From Zea mays (lineage: Eukaryota; Streptophyta; Magnoliopsida; Poales; Poaceae): a stretch of DNA of 64,000 bases. The notes beneath the pieces are model-generated. The model ran no database searches, was not told where the DNA came from, and worked only from the letters and a program-made list of their open reading frames with translations. The DNA is taken from assembly GCF_902167145.1 (NCBI RefSeq), contig NC_050097.1, positions 40,160,095-40,224,094 of the forward strand. Reading direction: 5' to 3'. Of the stretch, positions 11,271 to 21,055 are shown piece after piece (position 1 is the stretch's first letter; each line of letters starts with the position of its first letter). The translations under genes were made by a program, and so were the position numbers.

Positions 11271-14212
11271 GGATCCTGTTGTGATTGAAGGGTACCAGGT
11301 GGGTGGTGTCCCTGGTGGGTAGCTGATGACCACCACCAAGAAGGTTGTCCCCCTTCTCCTCTGTCTTACTGCCTCCGCATCTGCTTCTATAAAATTTTAG
11401 ATGCAAGTACGTCGTTTAGACTTATCACTTCGTTGATTAATTGATTGAATCAGAGCTCCAAACATCGCAATCAAGGTTCACATTACATTCAGGTTTGATT
11501 GATCTATCATACATTTGTACATTAATAAAAAATTAGACTATTGTCTTCATGATAGCAGATCGGTTGGTTAGATCGACAGTGTGAGGGCAAGGTTGGCAAT
11601 GGTGAACAAGGGCAAGGTCATCTCACTTCCTCGTCATGCAATCATCCATGTTGTCCATCCCCAAAGGCCACTACTCCGAAGTCGACATACAGACAAGGTA
11701 ATATATTGAGTTGGACCAATAATCCTTCATATTTATTTATGTGAATTATGTTGTACTGGTGTCCTGTCCTTTTGTTTGTGCTTCATAATTTGTAATTCCT
11801 AGCTGCTGATATGGTCTGATGGATGGGAGGTGGCTGAAATCGTTCAGATAAGTGTCAATTTGTTGTTTTCTATTTTTATGAATGGTTTTTATTTCAGCAT
11901 TAGTCAATCCTCCCATTGGAGTCTTGCTTAATGCCTTGATCTGATTTGGACTTTTAGGAGCAAAAGATTAGTCTTGATTGATGTGTTGCGATTAATTTCT
12001 ACAAATTTCTTATTACTGACTAGAAAGGAGGGTTGACATGATGCCTTTCCCTGGGATAAATCTATTAATTTAGTTTAGATGAGGAATTTATTTAGACAAT
12101 TGAAACTAATGATTACAATAGTAAACTAAGGAAGTAGGACTCGGATGGGTTTATGCTGTTGGTAAGTATGAACCTGTAAGTCACTACTTACAGAGAGCAA
12201 AACATATGATCATCTTGGTCCGTTCACATCAATAGGCTGACCATGTAGCCACATGCTTTTTATATAAGCAGAACATCTTCCAAATGAGATAAGTTTTATC
12301 TTCTCGCCAACACCTATACTTCTTTGTTCATCTTCTAATTCTATGCAGGTAGCTTTGATGGCAAATGCACTATATGGTGTGTGGGCGAAATACCGTATGC
12401 AAATTACAGGTATATACTCTCTCGTTTTTAAATATATGACGTTATTGACTTTTTTTTGAAAACTGTGACCACTCGTCTTATTTAAAACATTTATTCAAAA
12501 ATATAAAATTTCAACGCGTAACCTACAAGGGAGAATGGTCGGACTCCTCATCGTCCCCTGCCTCCCACGGTGGTCCGAGGGGACATGACCACATGGGTAT
12601 GGATATATGGCGCCACCTGGGACGAAATCTTGAGGAATACCGTGGAGTTGTCGCTCTTCATTGATTGATTGAATATGTTGCGTCGTCGTGGGAGAGGGAG
12701 GGCATTCAGTTTGTGGCAAGAATTGGATGCCAACATGTCTGTTGGCCTAGCGTCTGCGGCACTGCTTGCGTTGTTCGATCCTTGCTAGGCTTTGCACAAC
12801 TCTCTTCTGTTGCATTTGCTTGGTGTAGCCTCCACGCAGTTCTGGCGCAACACAGCACCGCTTGCCTGCTTCCCTTGGGATATGCCATCGTCAGGAAAAT
12901 TGCGGTGTCTATGAGGATCCCATTGCCCTGCACATTTCATCACTGTTTGGCACTTTGGAGTTCCATAGTTCATGTTTAGCAGTGGCAGGATCTAGGCATA
13001 AGCTTTTCTAAATACGTTTAAATGCTAGATCTCACACTGATGTTCAGTAGCGAATTTAGCTCCTCCTTTTTAAAAACCTGAAAGTATATTAAATACATCA
13101 ACCTTTGTATTGAATATTTTATTATAGTGTGCCATTATGCCATCTACAATAAGTCGTAGATCACTTCCACTTGCATGAGCATTCACTGCAGTCCTCGACA
13201 GTATAGACTCGAGAGCCCAACCCGACCTGAGCTGATCTGGAAGGAGGGTTGTCGTCTGGTGTCCCCTGGTTCCGATGCCCATGGTGGTGGCAGCACCTGT
13301 CCAGCTAAACCTCGACGAGGCCCATCATGGGACCACCGCAGCGTCTACTGCTTTGAGAAAGCAGATCGACGAGGGCACCTACGGGTAACACCCCCTCCTC
13401 CCTAATTGATCTGGTGATTATTCTACCTGTCTACTCTCCTAATCCACTGATTCACTTCATTACTTGGCCACCGCTGGCAGTGAAGTGTACATGGCGAAGG
13501 AGACGGACTGGATCTGCATGATGTTACATGAGCATGAGGGTTGTGGACTTGAATTCCACAATTAATACACACATGAAAAAACTGCCAGGGATTAAGTCTG
13601 ACTGCGTGATGATGTCTGACGCTCCTGTTCAGCAGGTAAGGTAGCCATCATCCTTTTATAGTTGTATATTTGGATTTTCTTTTGCAAAAAACTGTACCAC
13701 CTATCAATATCACCCTAGAAGATGGTAGATTTCATATGAGCAGTGGTGGAAGAGCTGTCGATCAGCCACCGCATCAACACATCCTGGTGGATGCACGCCC
13801 CTTGGGTATGACCTGGTCCTAGAAAATTAATAGTCGATTCATATCCAGTGGTGCTGCTTCGTCTTTCGATCAAGATGGGCAACCTATAGGTAGGGTTTAG
13901 TGTAGTCCATGCTGGGCCACAATGATCTGTCTGTGTCCATATGAGTAATTTGTCTGTAATTAATGTTTTGATTTTTTTTCTTTCTGCTATAAATTTTCAT
14001 TAGACTTTCACTCCCTTTTCTTTTGAAAAAGGAAGGATAAAAACTTACAAACAAGATGGATCATGGATGCCAGCAAAGACGTGTTTTCAGTCTTTTTCAG
14101 TTTTAGAAACGAGGCCCAATATTCAGCACACAAATATTTCTTGTAGGTTATGAACCTCTCCCATTTTTTATGTTTTAGCCAACTTATGTGCAATACCAGT
14201 GGTACCTTGCAG
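11271..14212 (+). other. Helitron 1 interior: intron-like DNA with short exon-like islands
   Basis: This is mostly AT-rich, intron-like DNA. Candidate exon islands between splice-like borders are 11559-11697 (after CAG, before GTAATA), 12350-12409 (after TTCTATGCAG, before GTATAT; open frame beginning VALMANALYG) and about 13195-13390 (before GTAACA). I do not recognise their proteins and cannot tell whether they belong to one gene or several. Confidence 0.35.
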
Positions 14213-14576
14213 GTTGTAGATTTTGGACTGACAAAACTTTTAGAAATTAGAACTACATCATAGTCACTCCCATCACTACAAGTTGTTGGTACATTTGGTT
14301 ACATGCCTTCAGAGTAAGTACTCAAGGTATCAACGCCAACTATGTTGTTCCGTTATTGAGTTCACATGAATGTGCACACTCTCAAAATAATATCAGTATA
14401 ATTTGATAGACCAAACTGTTGCTTATACAATTAGTAATTTAGTACCAAAGAGTTGTCTGATTGATAAGTATGCTTGATATGGTGAGGCTTCTCCTAAGGT
14501 GGATGTCTACGCTTTTGGTATAGTCTTGTATGAACTTCTTTCAGCCAAAGAACATCATAATTCGTTAATGCACAAG
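14213..14576 (+). pseudogene. LysM-type receptor-like kinase fragment (two exons)
   Basis: Exon one (14213-14313) encodes VVDFGLTKLLE and, after a break, VVGTFGYMPS, that is, the DFG magnesium loop and the end of the activation segment of a protein kinase. It is flanked by CTTGCAG before and GTAAGTA after. Exon two (about 14468-14576) encodes [21 protein letters not shown], kinase subdomain IX, followed by GTCTG. The phrase GTFGYMP...[15 protein letters not shown] is characteristic of plant LysM receptor kinases of the CERK1/LYK group, which perceive chitin-type signals at the plasma membrane. In-frame TAG (14261-14263) and TGA (14475-14477) codons show it is dead. N-terminal LysM and transmembrane parts are absent. 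The family call is firm for kinase and probable for LysM-RLK. Confidence 0.75.
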
Positions 14577-14699
14577 GTCTGTTTTATTTGGTAATTTGTC
14601 CATCTGATCAGTTTTCAATTTTGTATCGCATTTCAATTTTTTCAGAACATATGTCTCTTGATGCTTTCTTTGTCTGTGTTCAATGTCTTGCTATGTTTC

Positions 14700-14979
14700 C
14701 TATATAGGTTATGTTTCTCAAGTTTGAGCCTCGACAATGCCTGCTTATTCTGGCATCTTGATTTCTTACTGCTACATTTCGCCCTCTTGTAGTCCGGTTA
14801 CGAGCGCCTTTGCTGCCTCCGGTGCATACAGACGTGACCACAACTTCGCAACGGCTTGTGTCTACCGTGTCCCCAAGCATATGAGGGAGGATCAGGTGAT
14901 AGAATGTACCCAATGCAGCTGTAGGGGCTGTGCCAATGGTGACTATCAGACTCGGACGAATGTTGGGAGTGGGTTATAA
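14700..14979 (+). pseudogene. Unidentified Cys-rich exon-like segment in Helitron 1
   Basis: An 80-codon frame ending at TAA (14977-14979) includes YRVPKHMREDQVIECTQCSC followed by RGCANGD. The Cys spacing CxxCxCxxC and the acidic, well-formed preceding residues look like real protein rather than chance. CTCTTGTAG just before 14793 could be a splice acceptor, so the exon may start there. I do not recognise the family. Confidence 0.35.
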
Positions 14980-15598
14980 ATTAGCGTTGATACATATGTG
15001 CATTTTTTGATAGTATTTAATCCATATAAAAATACCATTATTCCTGAATTCTACTGCTCTAAAAAATACAATGAAGATCATGAAAAGACACTTCAAAAGT
15101 TATCGGTCGCTTTTGTTGCTTTCTAATTTGATTTTTTTGTTAGTGTCGAGGTGAGATCCGCAATCCTCCTGCCAGTATCTTCTTCCTTAATTGAACTCTT
15201 GGGGTACCAAATTTGAGTTAATTAAACTCCTTATATGTAATTGAATGTTTGAATCTGTAGTATGAAACAATGTCAAATTTATTTTGATTGGCTGGGATAA
15301 GGATCACCTCTATTTCATTTTTCTTTCCTTAACAATAGTGATTCATCTATTCTTTAGGCTCGTCGACCACTCCAAAAGTCTAGATTTCACCATCTGAAAT
15401 CACTTGCTTCTTATTCTTCCTGAATTCATCTATTTTTTGGTTATGTGCCATCATAGATCTACTTTTTTGTCTATTCTAACTAAATGTTCCTTTTTAAATT
15501 TATTTTATGTGTTCATGCAACCAAAGTTGTCTTAAACTTATTGAATTTTAGTTTGTTAAGAATTTTTATATAGTTACAAAGTTATTAAATTTTTTCAT

Positions 15599-16623
15599 AC
15601 TCTTGTGACGAGTGCCATTGTACAAGTCGATGTTGCTCCCTTCAAGCAGTGGTACATCACCCACTACAGAGTGGACATCGGTAGGAAGATGCATGTTGCC
15701 AACAAGGATGCAGCTAAGGTATATTCATGCAATTTAAGGTTTAATTGATGTTTGCCCTTAGAATGGGTTGACTTTATAGTTTATGGATTGTTGTATTTGG
15801 TGAATAGTTGCTTGCTAGATATCTTACTACTGCAGTGTTTTTAACATGTGCACTTATTTGTCTTGTGGTTTTTCAATGATCTCTTCCTTCTCAATGATCA
15901 ACATGTTGTATTTCATTAGCTACTTTTGATTTTTGCAATCATTATCTCATGATGTTTTTTGTAGGGAAAACAATAGTTAAATTAAAATTTTCTTTCTATA
16001 GCTCAATTGATGTTTCCTATAACTGACCATTTATTGTTTGTGTAGGGATAAGAGGGTGAGGCTATATCCGAGGAAACAAAGAAGAGCAACCATGTGCAGA
16101 GGAAGATTGAGAAGCGCCAGCAGGGTCGTGCACTTGACACTCATATTGAAGAGCAATTTGGTAGTGGGAGATTGTTGGCTTGCGTTTCTTCCAGCCCTGG
16201 ACTGTGGCCGAGCTGATGGGTAAGGAATACTAGATTTCTTGTGTCATGTCTTAGACATTAATTCTCATTTTGTGTTTTGGTCCATGCCATATGGCATTAG
16301 CATATGGAATTAAGATATTTATGCCCGTCGATCTTATATTACGGATGAAAGAAAGCCAGAAGTGGACAGTAGGAGATATGTTGAGTTGCATCTATGCATT
16401 CTGTCACAAATAGGACCATTTCACCTCGCTTAAGTAGCTTACAGTTTACAGATGAATTATCCTGACAGTTGTTGGGCATTCCCTTTTATTGGTGAGCTAC
16501 ATCCTTGAGGCTAACCTACAATGGCATTTTCTTTTATTGGTCAGCTACATCTTTGAGGGTAACGTGGTCGAGCTCTACATGAATAAGCTCCAGAGGAAGA
16601 AGGGCAAGGGTGCTGCATCTTAG
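15599..16623 (+). pseudogene. RPS8: 40S ribosomal protein S8 (eS8) fragment, three exons, broken
   Basis: The last part of the eS8 gene, a component of the small cytosolic ribosomal subunit, has been captured here. Exon one (15599-15718) reads [20 protein letters not shown] then VDIGRK and ends at GTATAT. Exon two (16046-16219) reads [20 protein letters not shown] then [15 protein letters not shown] and ends at GTAAGG. Exon three (16545-16623) reads YIFEGNVVELYMNKLQRKKG then KGAAS and a TAG. All match the conserved eS8 C-terminal half. A two-base loss near 16200 breaks the frame before the usual GRADGY motif, and the first ~100 residues of eS8 are missing. Exon three is preceded by a diverged local duplicate of itself (about 16490-16520). 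It is a captured pseudogene, not the functional locus. Confidence 0.92.
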
Positions 16624-16811
16624 AGCATTCTTTTAGCTAGAACAACAGAATATCTTCTACTTGGGGTTAATGCACGACATGCTTCAAATGAGCGAAATGC
16701 CAGACTTATAGTTATTTGTTGTTTTTAATGCCACATGCTTCATGTAAGCAGATTTGCATATTTATCATTCGATCAACTCAACTTGGTCAATAATTGTGTC
16801 ATCATCCATTA

Positions 16812-17154
16812 TTAAGTGTATGCTCGTACGTTGTTATAGAGTAAACATGTTATGATAAGATACATTGAGGTGCAGAAGCATTAATTGTCGTTTAATGCTC
16901 TTGTTAGCATCCTTTAAGGGTTAAGATTATTTACATACCTTAAAAATATATACTCTGCCATGAAAAGCAAACTATCACGAAATATTTTTATGGATTTTAT
17001 CTTTATTGATGAAGATAAAAATATAGTTATGTAAATAATCTTAACCTTTAAAAGGTGCTAACCATAGCATAGAACAATAACAAATGCTTCTGTATCTCAA
17101 TGTATCTTATCAGAATATGTTTTACTCCGTAGCAACGCACGGGCATACACCTAG
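16812..17154. repeat. Long inverted repeat forming the Helitron 1 3' end
   Basis: The left arm 16812-16937 is an imperfect inverted copy of the right arm 17031-17154. The pairing runs through the Helitron terminus itself: the left arm starts TTAAGTGTATGCTCGTACG and the complement of the right end starts CTAGGTGTATGCCCGTGCG. A loop of about 93 bp separates the arms. The left arm therefore looks like an older Helitron 3' end pointing the other way, with an A (16811) at the position expected of the target base. Confidence 0.85.
17127..17154 (+). other. Helitron 1 3' terminal hairpin and CTAG end
   Basis: CCGT-A-GC-AAC-GC-ACGG forms a 6-bp stem with one bulged base and a 3-base loop, 8 bases upstream of the terminal CTAG. 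This hairpin is the termination signal of rolling-circle Helitron transposition. Confidence 0.85.
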
Positions 17155-18345
17155 TCCTAGTAAAAAGCCTTCTACTGTCTTAGGAGCAAATTTAGATTTT
17201 CTACCTCTTTTAACAAGAATAAAGCATTTGCTACCAAAGACTCTAAAATATGAAATATTGGGCTTTTTACCGGTTAGGAGTTCATAAGATGTCTTCTTGA
17301 GGATTCGATGTAGATATAACCAGTTGATGGCGTAGCAGGCGGTGTTGACTGCCTCGGCCCAAAACCGATCCGAAGTCTTATACTCATCAAGCATGGTTCT
17401 TGCCATGTCCAATAGAGTTCGATTCTTCCTCTCCACTACACCATTTTGTTGTGGGGTGTAGGGATAAGAGAACTCATGCTTGATGCCCTCCTCCTCAAGG
17501 AAGCCTTCGATTTGAGAGTTCTTGAACTCCGTCCCATTGTCGCTTCTAATTTTCTTGATCCTCAAGCCGAACTCATTTTGAGCCCGTCTCAAGAATCCCT
17601 TTAATGTTTCTTAGGTATGAGATTTTTCCTGCAAAAAGAACACCCAAGTGAAGCGAGAATAATCATCCACAATAACTAGACAGTACTTACTCCCGCCGAT
17701 GCTTATGTAGCCAATCGGTCCGAATAGATCCATGTGTAGGAGCTCCAGTGGTCTGTCGGTCGTCATTATGTTCTTGTGTGGATGGTGAGCACCAACTTGC
17801 TTTCCTGCTTGGCATGCGCTACAAACCCTGTCTTTCTCAAAATGAACATTTGTTAATCCTAAAATGTGCTCTCCCTTTAGAAGCTTGTGAAGATTCTTCA
17901 TCCCAACATGGGCTAGTCGGCGGTGCCAGAGCCAACCCATGTTAGTCTTAGCAATTAAGCAAGTGTCGAGTTCAGCTCTATCAAAATCTACCAAGTATAG
18001 CTGACCCTCTAACACTCCCTTAAATGCTATTGAATCATCACTTCTTCTAAAGACAGTGACACCTACATCAGTGAATAGACAGTTGTAGCCCATTTTGCAT
18101 AATTGAGATACAAAAAGCAAATTGTAATCTAAAGAATCTACAAGAAAAACATTGGAAATAGAATGGTCAGGGGATATAGCAATTTTACCCAATCCTTTGA
18201 CCAAACCTTGATTTCCATCCCCGAATGTGATAGCTCGTTGGGGATCTTGGTTTTTCTCGTAGGAGGAGAACATCTTCTTCTCCCCTATCATGTGGTTTGT
18301 ACACCCGCTGTCGATAATCCAACTTGAGCCCCCGGATGCATAAAC
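17155..18345 (-). pseudogene. Element C pol, 5' part (protease and integrase)
   Basis: The frame opens at 18345 with VYASGGSSWIIDSGC, which contains the DSG active site of the copia aspartic protease. Next comes the integrase zinc motif (HRRLAHVGM...CSACQAGKQ) and the integrase core with catalytic residues in HMDLFGP, IRSDNGTEF and VVERKNRT. One in-frame TAA at 17611-17613, between QEKSHT and ETLKG, replaces a Gln codon seen in element E. The frame then continues to GFLLG at 17155, where the Helitron interrupts it. The first ATG in frame is at 18291. How translation would reach this frame from gag is discussed in the findings. Confidence 0.93.
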
Positions 18346-18358
18346 CTACAAAACAAGT

Positions 18359-21007
18359 TTAGTTCTTGACTTTAGGTACCCAAATGGTTTTGGGTCCTTT
18401 GGCATTAGACATAAGAACTTTGGGTACCCAAACACAAGTCTTTGACCCCTTGTGCTTGCCCCCAACATATTTGGCAACTACCTTGTCGGATTTGTTAGTT
18501 AACACATATGATGCATCAAAAGTTTTGAATGAAAAGCTATGTTCATTTGATGCACTAGGAGTTTTCTTCTTAGGCAACTTAGCATGGGTTGGTTGCCTAG
18601 AGCTAGATGTCTCACCCTTATACATGAAAGCATAGTTAGGGCCAGAGTGAGACTTCCTAGAATGAATTCTCCTAATTTTGTCCTCAGGATAACCGGCAGG
18701 GTACAAAATGTAACCCTCGTTATCCTGAGGCATGGGAGCCTTGCCCTTAACAAAGTTGGACAATTTCTTAGGAGGGGCATTAAGTTTGATATTGCCTCCC
18801 TGTTGGAAGCCAATGACATCCTTAATGCCAGAGCGTCTCCCTCTATAGAGCATGCTTCTAGCAAATTTAAATTTTTCATTTTCTAAGTCATGCTCGACAA
18901 TCTTAGCATCTAGTTTTGCTATATGATCATTTTGTTGTTTAATTAAAGCCATGTGATCATGAATAGCATTGACATCAACATCTCTACATCTAGTACAAAT
19001 AGAAGTGTGCTCAACGGTAGATGTAGAGGGTTTGCAAGATTTTAATTCTACAACCTTAGCATGCAAAATATCATTTTTAGTTCTAAGGTCGGAAATTGTA
19101 GCATTGCAAACATCTAACTCTTTAGCCTTAGCAAGCAATTTTTCATTTTCAATCCTAAGGCTAGCAAGAGACATGTTTAATTCTTCAATCTTAGCAAGCA
19201 AATCATCATTATCATTTCTAAGATTGGGAATTGAAACATTACAAGCAATAGAATCAACCTTAGCTAACAAATTAGAATTCTCATTTCTAAGGTTGTCTAT
19301 AGTCTCATGGCAAGTGCTTAGCTCACTAGATAATTTTTCACATTTTTCAACTTCTAGAGCATAAGCATTTTTAACCTTAACATGCTTTTTGTTTTCCTTG
19401 ATTAGGAAGTTCTCTTGGGTGTCCAAGAGGTCATCCTTCTCATGGATGGCACTAATTAATTCATTTAACTTTTCTTTTTGTTGCATGTTTAGGTTGGCAA
19501 AAAGAGTGCGTAAGTTTTCTTCCTCATCACTAGCATTTTCATCACTAGAGGATTCATATCTAGTGGAGGATTTAGATTTAACCTTCTTCTTTTTGCCGTC
19601 CTTTGCCATGAAGCACTTGTGGCCGACGTTGGGGAAGAGAAGGCCCTTGGTGACGGCGATGTTGGCGGCGTCCTCGTCGTCGGAGGAGTCGCTAGAGCTT
19701 TCGTCGGAGTCCCACTCCCGACAAACATGGGCATCGCCGCCCCTCTTCTTGTAGTATCTCTTCTTCTCCTTTCTTCTCCCCTTCTTGTCGTCGCCCCTGT
19801 CACTGTCACTAGATATAGGACATTTTGCAATAAAATGACCGGGCTTACCACATTTGTAACACACTTTCTTGGAGCGAGGTTTGTGGTCCTTCCCCCTCCT
19901 TTGTTTGAGGATTTGGCGGAAGCTCTTGATGACGAGCGCCATTTCCTCATTGTCGAGCTTGGAGGCATCGATTGGTTGTCTACTTGGTGTAGACTCCTCC
20001 TTCTTCTCCTCCGTCGCCTTGAATGCAACCAGTTGAGCTTCGGACGTGGAGGGACCGTCAAGCTCGCTGATCTTTCGTGAGCCCTTGATCATAAATTCAA
20101 AGCTCACAAAATTCCCGATTACTTCCTCGGGAGTCATTAGTGTATATCTTGGATTGCCACGAATTAATTGTACTTGAGTAGGGTTAAGGAAAATAAGAGA
20201 TCTTAGAATAACCTTAACCACCTCGTGGTCATCCCACTTTTTGCTCCCGAGGTTGCGCACTTGGTTCACCAAGGTTTTGAGCCGGTTGTACATGTCTTGT
20301 GGCTCCTCCCCTTGGCGAAGACGGAAGCGACCGAGCTCCCCCTCGATAGTTTCCCGCTTGGTGATTTTGGTGAGTTCATCACCCTCGTGCGCTGTCTTGA
20401 GCACGTCCCAAACTTCCTTGGCGTTTTTTAGTCCTTGCACCTTGTTGTACTCCTCCCTACTTAGAGAGGCGAGGAGTATGGTTGTGGCTTGGGAGTTGAA
20501 GTGCTCGATTTGGGCCACCTCGTCCTCATCATAATCCTCATCCCCTACGGATGGTACCTGTGCTCCAAACTCAACAACATTCCATGTACTTTTGTGGAGT
20601 GAGGTTAGATGAAATTTCATTAAATCACTCCACCTAGCATAATCTTCACCATCAAAGGTTGGCGGTTTGCCTAATGGAACAGAAAGTAATGGAGTATGTC
20701 TAGAAGTACGAGGATAATGTAAGGGGATCTTACTAAACTTTTTGCGCTCATGGCGCTTAGAAGTTATGGAGGGTGCGTCGGAGCCGGAGGTAGAAGGTGA
20801 TGAAGTGTTGGTCTCGTAGTAGACCACCTTCCTCATCTTCTTTATTTTGTCGCCATTCCGATGCGACTTGTGGGAAGAAGTCTTCTTCTCCTTCTTCTTT
20901 TCCTTCCTCTTCTCCTTGTTGTGGGACTCTCCCGATAGGGCTTTCTCGTTGCTTGTAGTGGGCTTTTTGCCGGTCTCCATCTCCTTCTTGGCGTGATCTC
21001 CCGACAT
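18359..21007 (-). CDS. Element C gag (intact)
   Basis: This encodes about 882 residues, starting at ATG 21007-21005 (MSGDHAKKEM) and ending in TAA at 18361-18359. Gag forms the virus-like particle that packages the element RNA in the cytoplasm. In order: a Lys-rich charged N-terminus, a copia gag (UBN2-like) domain at roughly residues 110-310, a zinc knuckle CYKCGKPGHFIAKC (19820-19863, about residues 381-395), a Lys/Asp/Ser-rich stretch, a Leu-heptad coiled-coil region at about 490-690, and a basic tail ending IWVPKVKN. The length is long for copia gag but usual for Sireviruses. It follows the primer binding site by about 30 bases. It is the only complete gag in the window. Confidence 0.93.
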   Translation of the reverse strand: MSGDHAKKEMETGKKPTTSNEKALSGESHNKEKRKEKKKEKKTSSHKSHRNGDKIKKMRKVVYYETNTSSPSTSGSDAPSITSKRHERKKFSKIPLHYPRTSRHTPLLSVPLGKPPTFDGEDYARWSDLMKFHLTSLHKSTWNVVEFGAQVPSVGDEDYDEDEVAQIEHFNSQATTILLASLSREEYNKVQGLKNAKEVWDVLKTAHEGDELTKITKRETIEGELGRFRLRQGEEPQDMYNRLKTLVNQVRNLGSKKWDDHEVVKVILRSLIFLNPTQVQLIRGNPRYTLMTPEEVIGNFVSFEFMIKGSRKISELDGPSTSEAQLVAFKATEEKKEESTPSRQPIDASKLDNEEMALVIKSFRQILKQRRGKDHKPRSKKVCYKCGKPGHFIAKCPISSDSDRGDDKKGRRKEKKRYYKKRGGDAHVCREWDSDESSSDSSDDEDAANIAVTKGLLFPNVGHKCFMAKDGKKKKVKSKSSTRYESSSDENASDEEENLRTLFANLNMQQKEKLNELISAIHEKDDLLDTQENFLIKENKKHVKVKNAYALEVEKCEKLSSELSTCHETIDNLRNENSNLLAKVDSIACNVSIPNLRNDNDDLLAKIEELNMSLASLRIENEKLLAKAKELDVCNATISDLRTKNDILHAKVVELKSCKPSTSTVEHTSICTRCRDVDVNAIHDHMALIKQQNDHIAKLDAKIVEHDLENEKFKFARSMLYRGRRSGIKDVIGFQQGGNIKLNAPPKKLSNFVKGKAPMPQDNEGYILYPAGYPEDKIRRIHSRKSHSGPNYAFMYKGETSSSRQPTHAKLPKKKTPSASNEHSFSFKTFDASYVLTNKSDKVVAKYVGGKHKGSKTCVWVPKVLMSNAKGPKTIWVPKVKN

Positions 21008-21040
21008 CACTTCGAGCGGTTAGGCTCTAATGAAGCACCG

Positions 21041-21055
21041 AGCTCTGATACCAAT
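21041..21055 (-). other. Element C primer binding site
   Basis: On the minus strand this reads ATTGGTATCAGAGCT directly after the 5' LTR. TGGTATCAGAGC is complementary to the 3' end of plant initiator-methionine tRNA, the usual copia primer. Confidence 0.88.

Larger units (their letters stand above)
10142..17154 (+). mobile_element. Helitron 1 with captured gene fragments
   Basis: The left end is TCTCTACTACTTATTAAG. The right end is a short hairpin (17127-17142) followed by CATACACCTAG. The flanking bases are A (10141) and T (17155), and no sequence is duplicated. Removing 10142-17154 restores an uninterrupted pol frame in element C, which proves both boundaries. These are the hallmarks of a plant Helitron: TC start, CTRR end, A/T target. 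No Rep/helicase is visible, so it is non-autonomous. The cargo consists of intron-containing fragments of at least two host genes, all on the + strand, as is typical for maize Helitrons. Confidence 0.96.

Noticed and set aside
19389..20534. Long + strand frames opposite element C gag
   Set aside because: They are antisense shadows of the gag reading frame.
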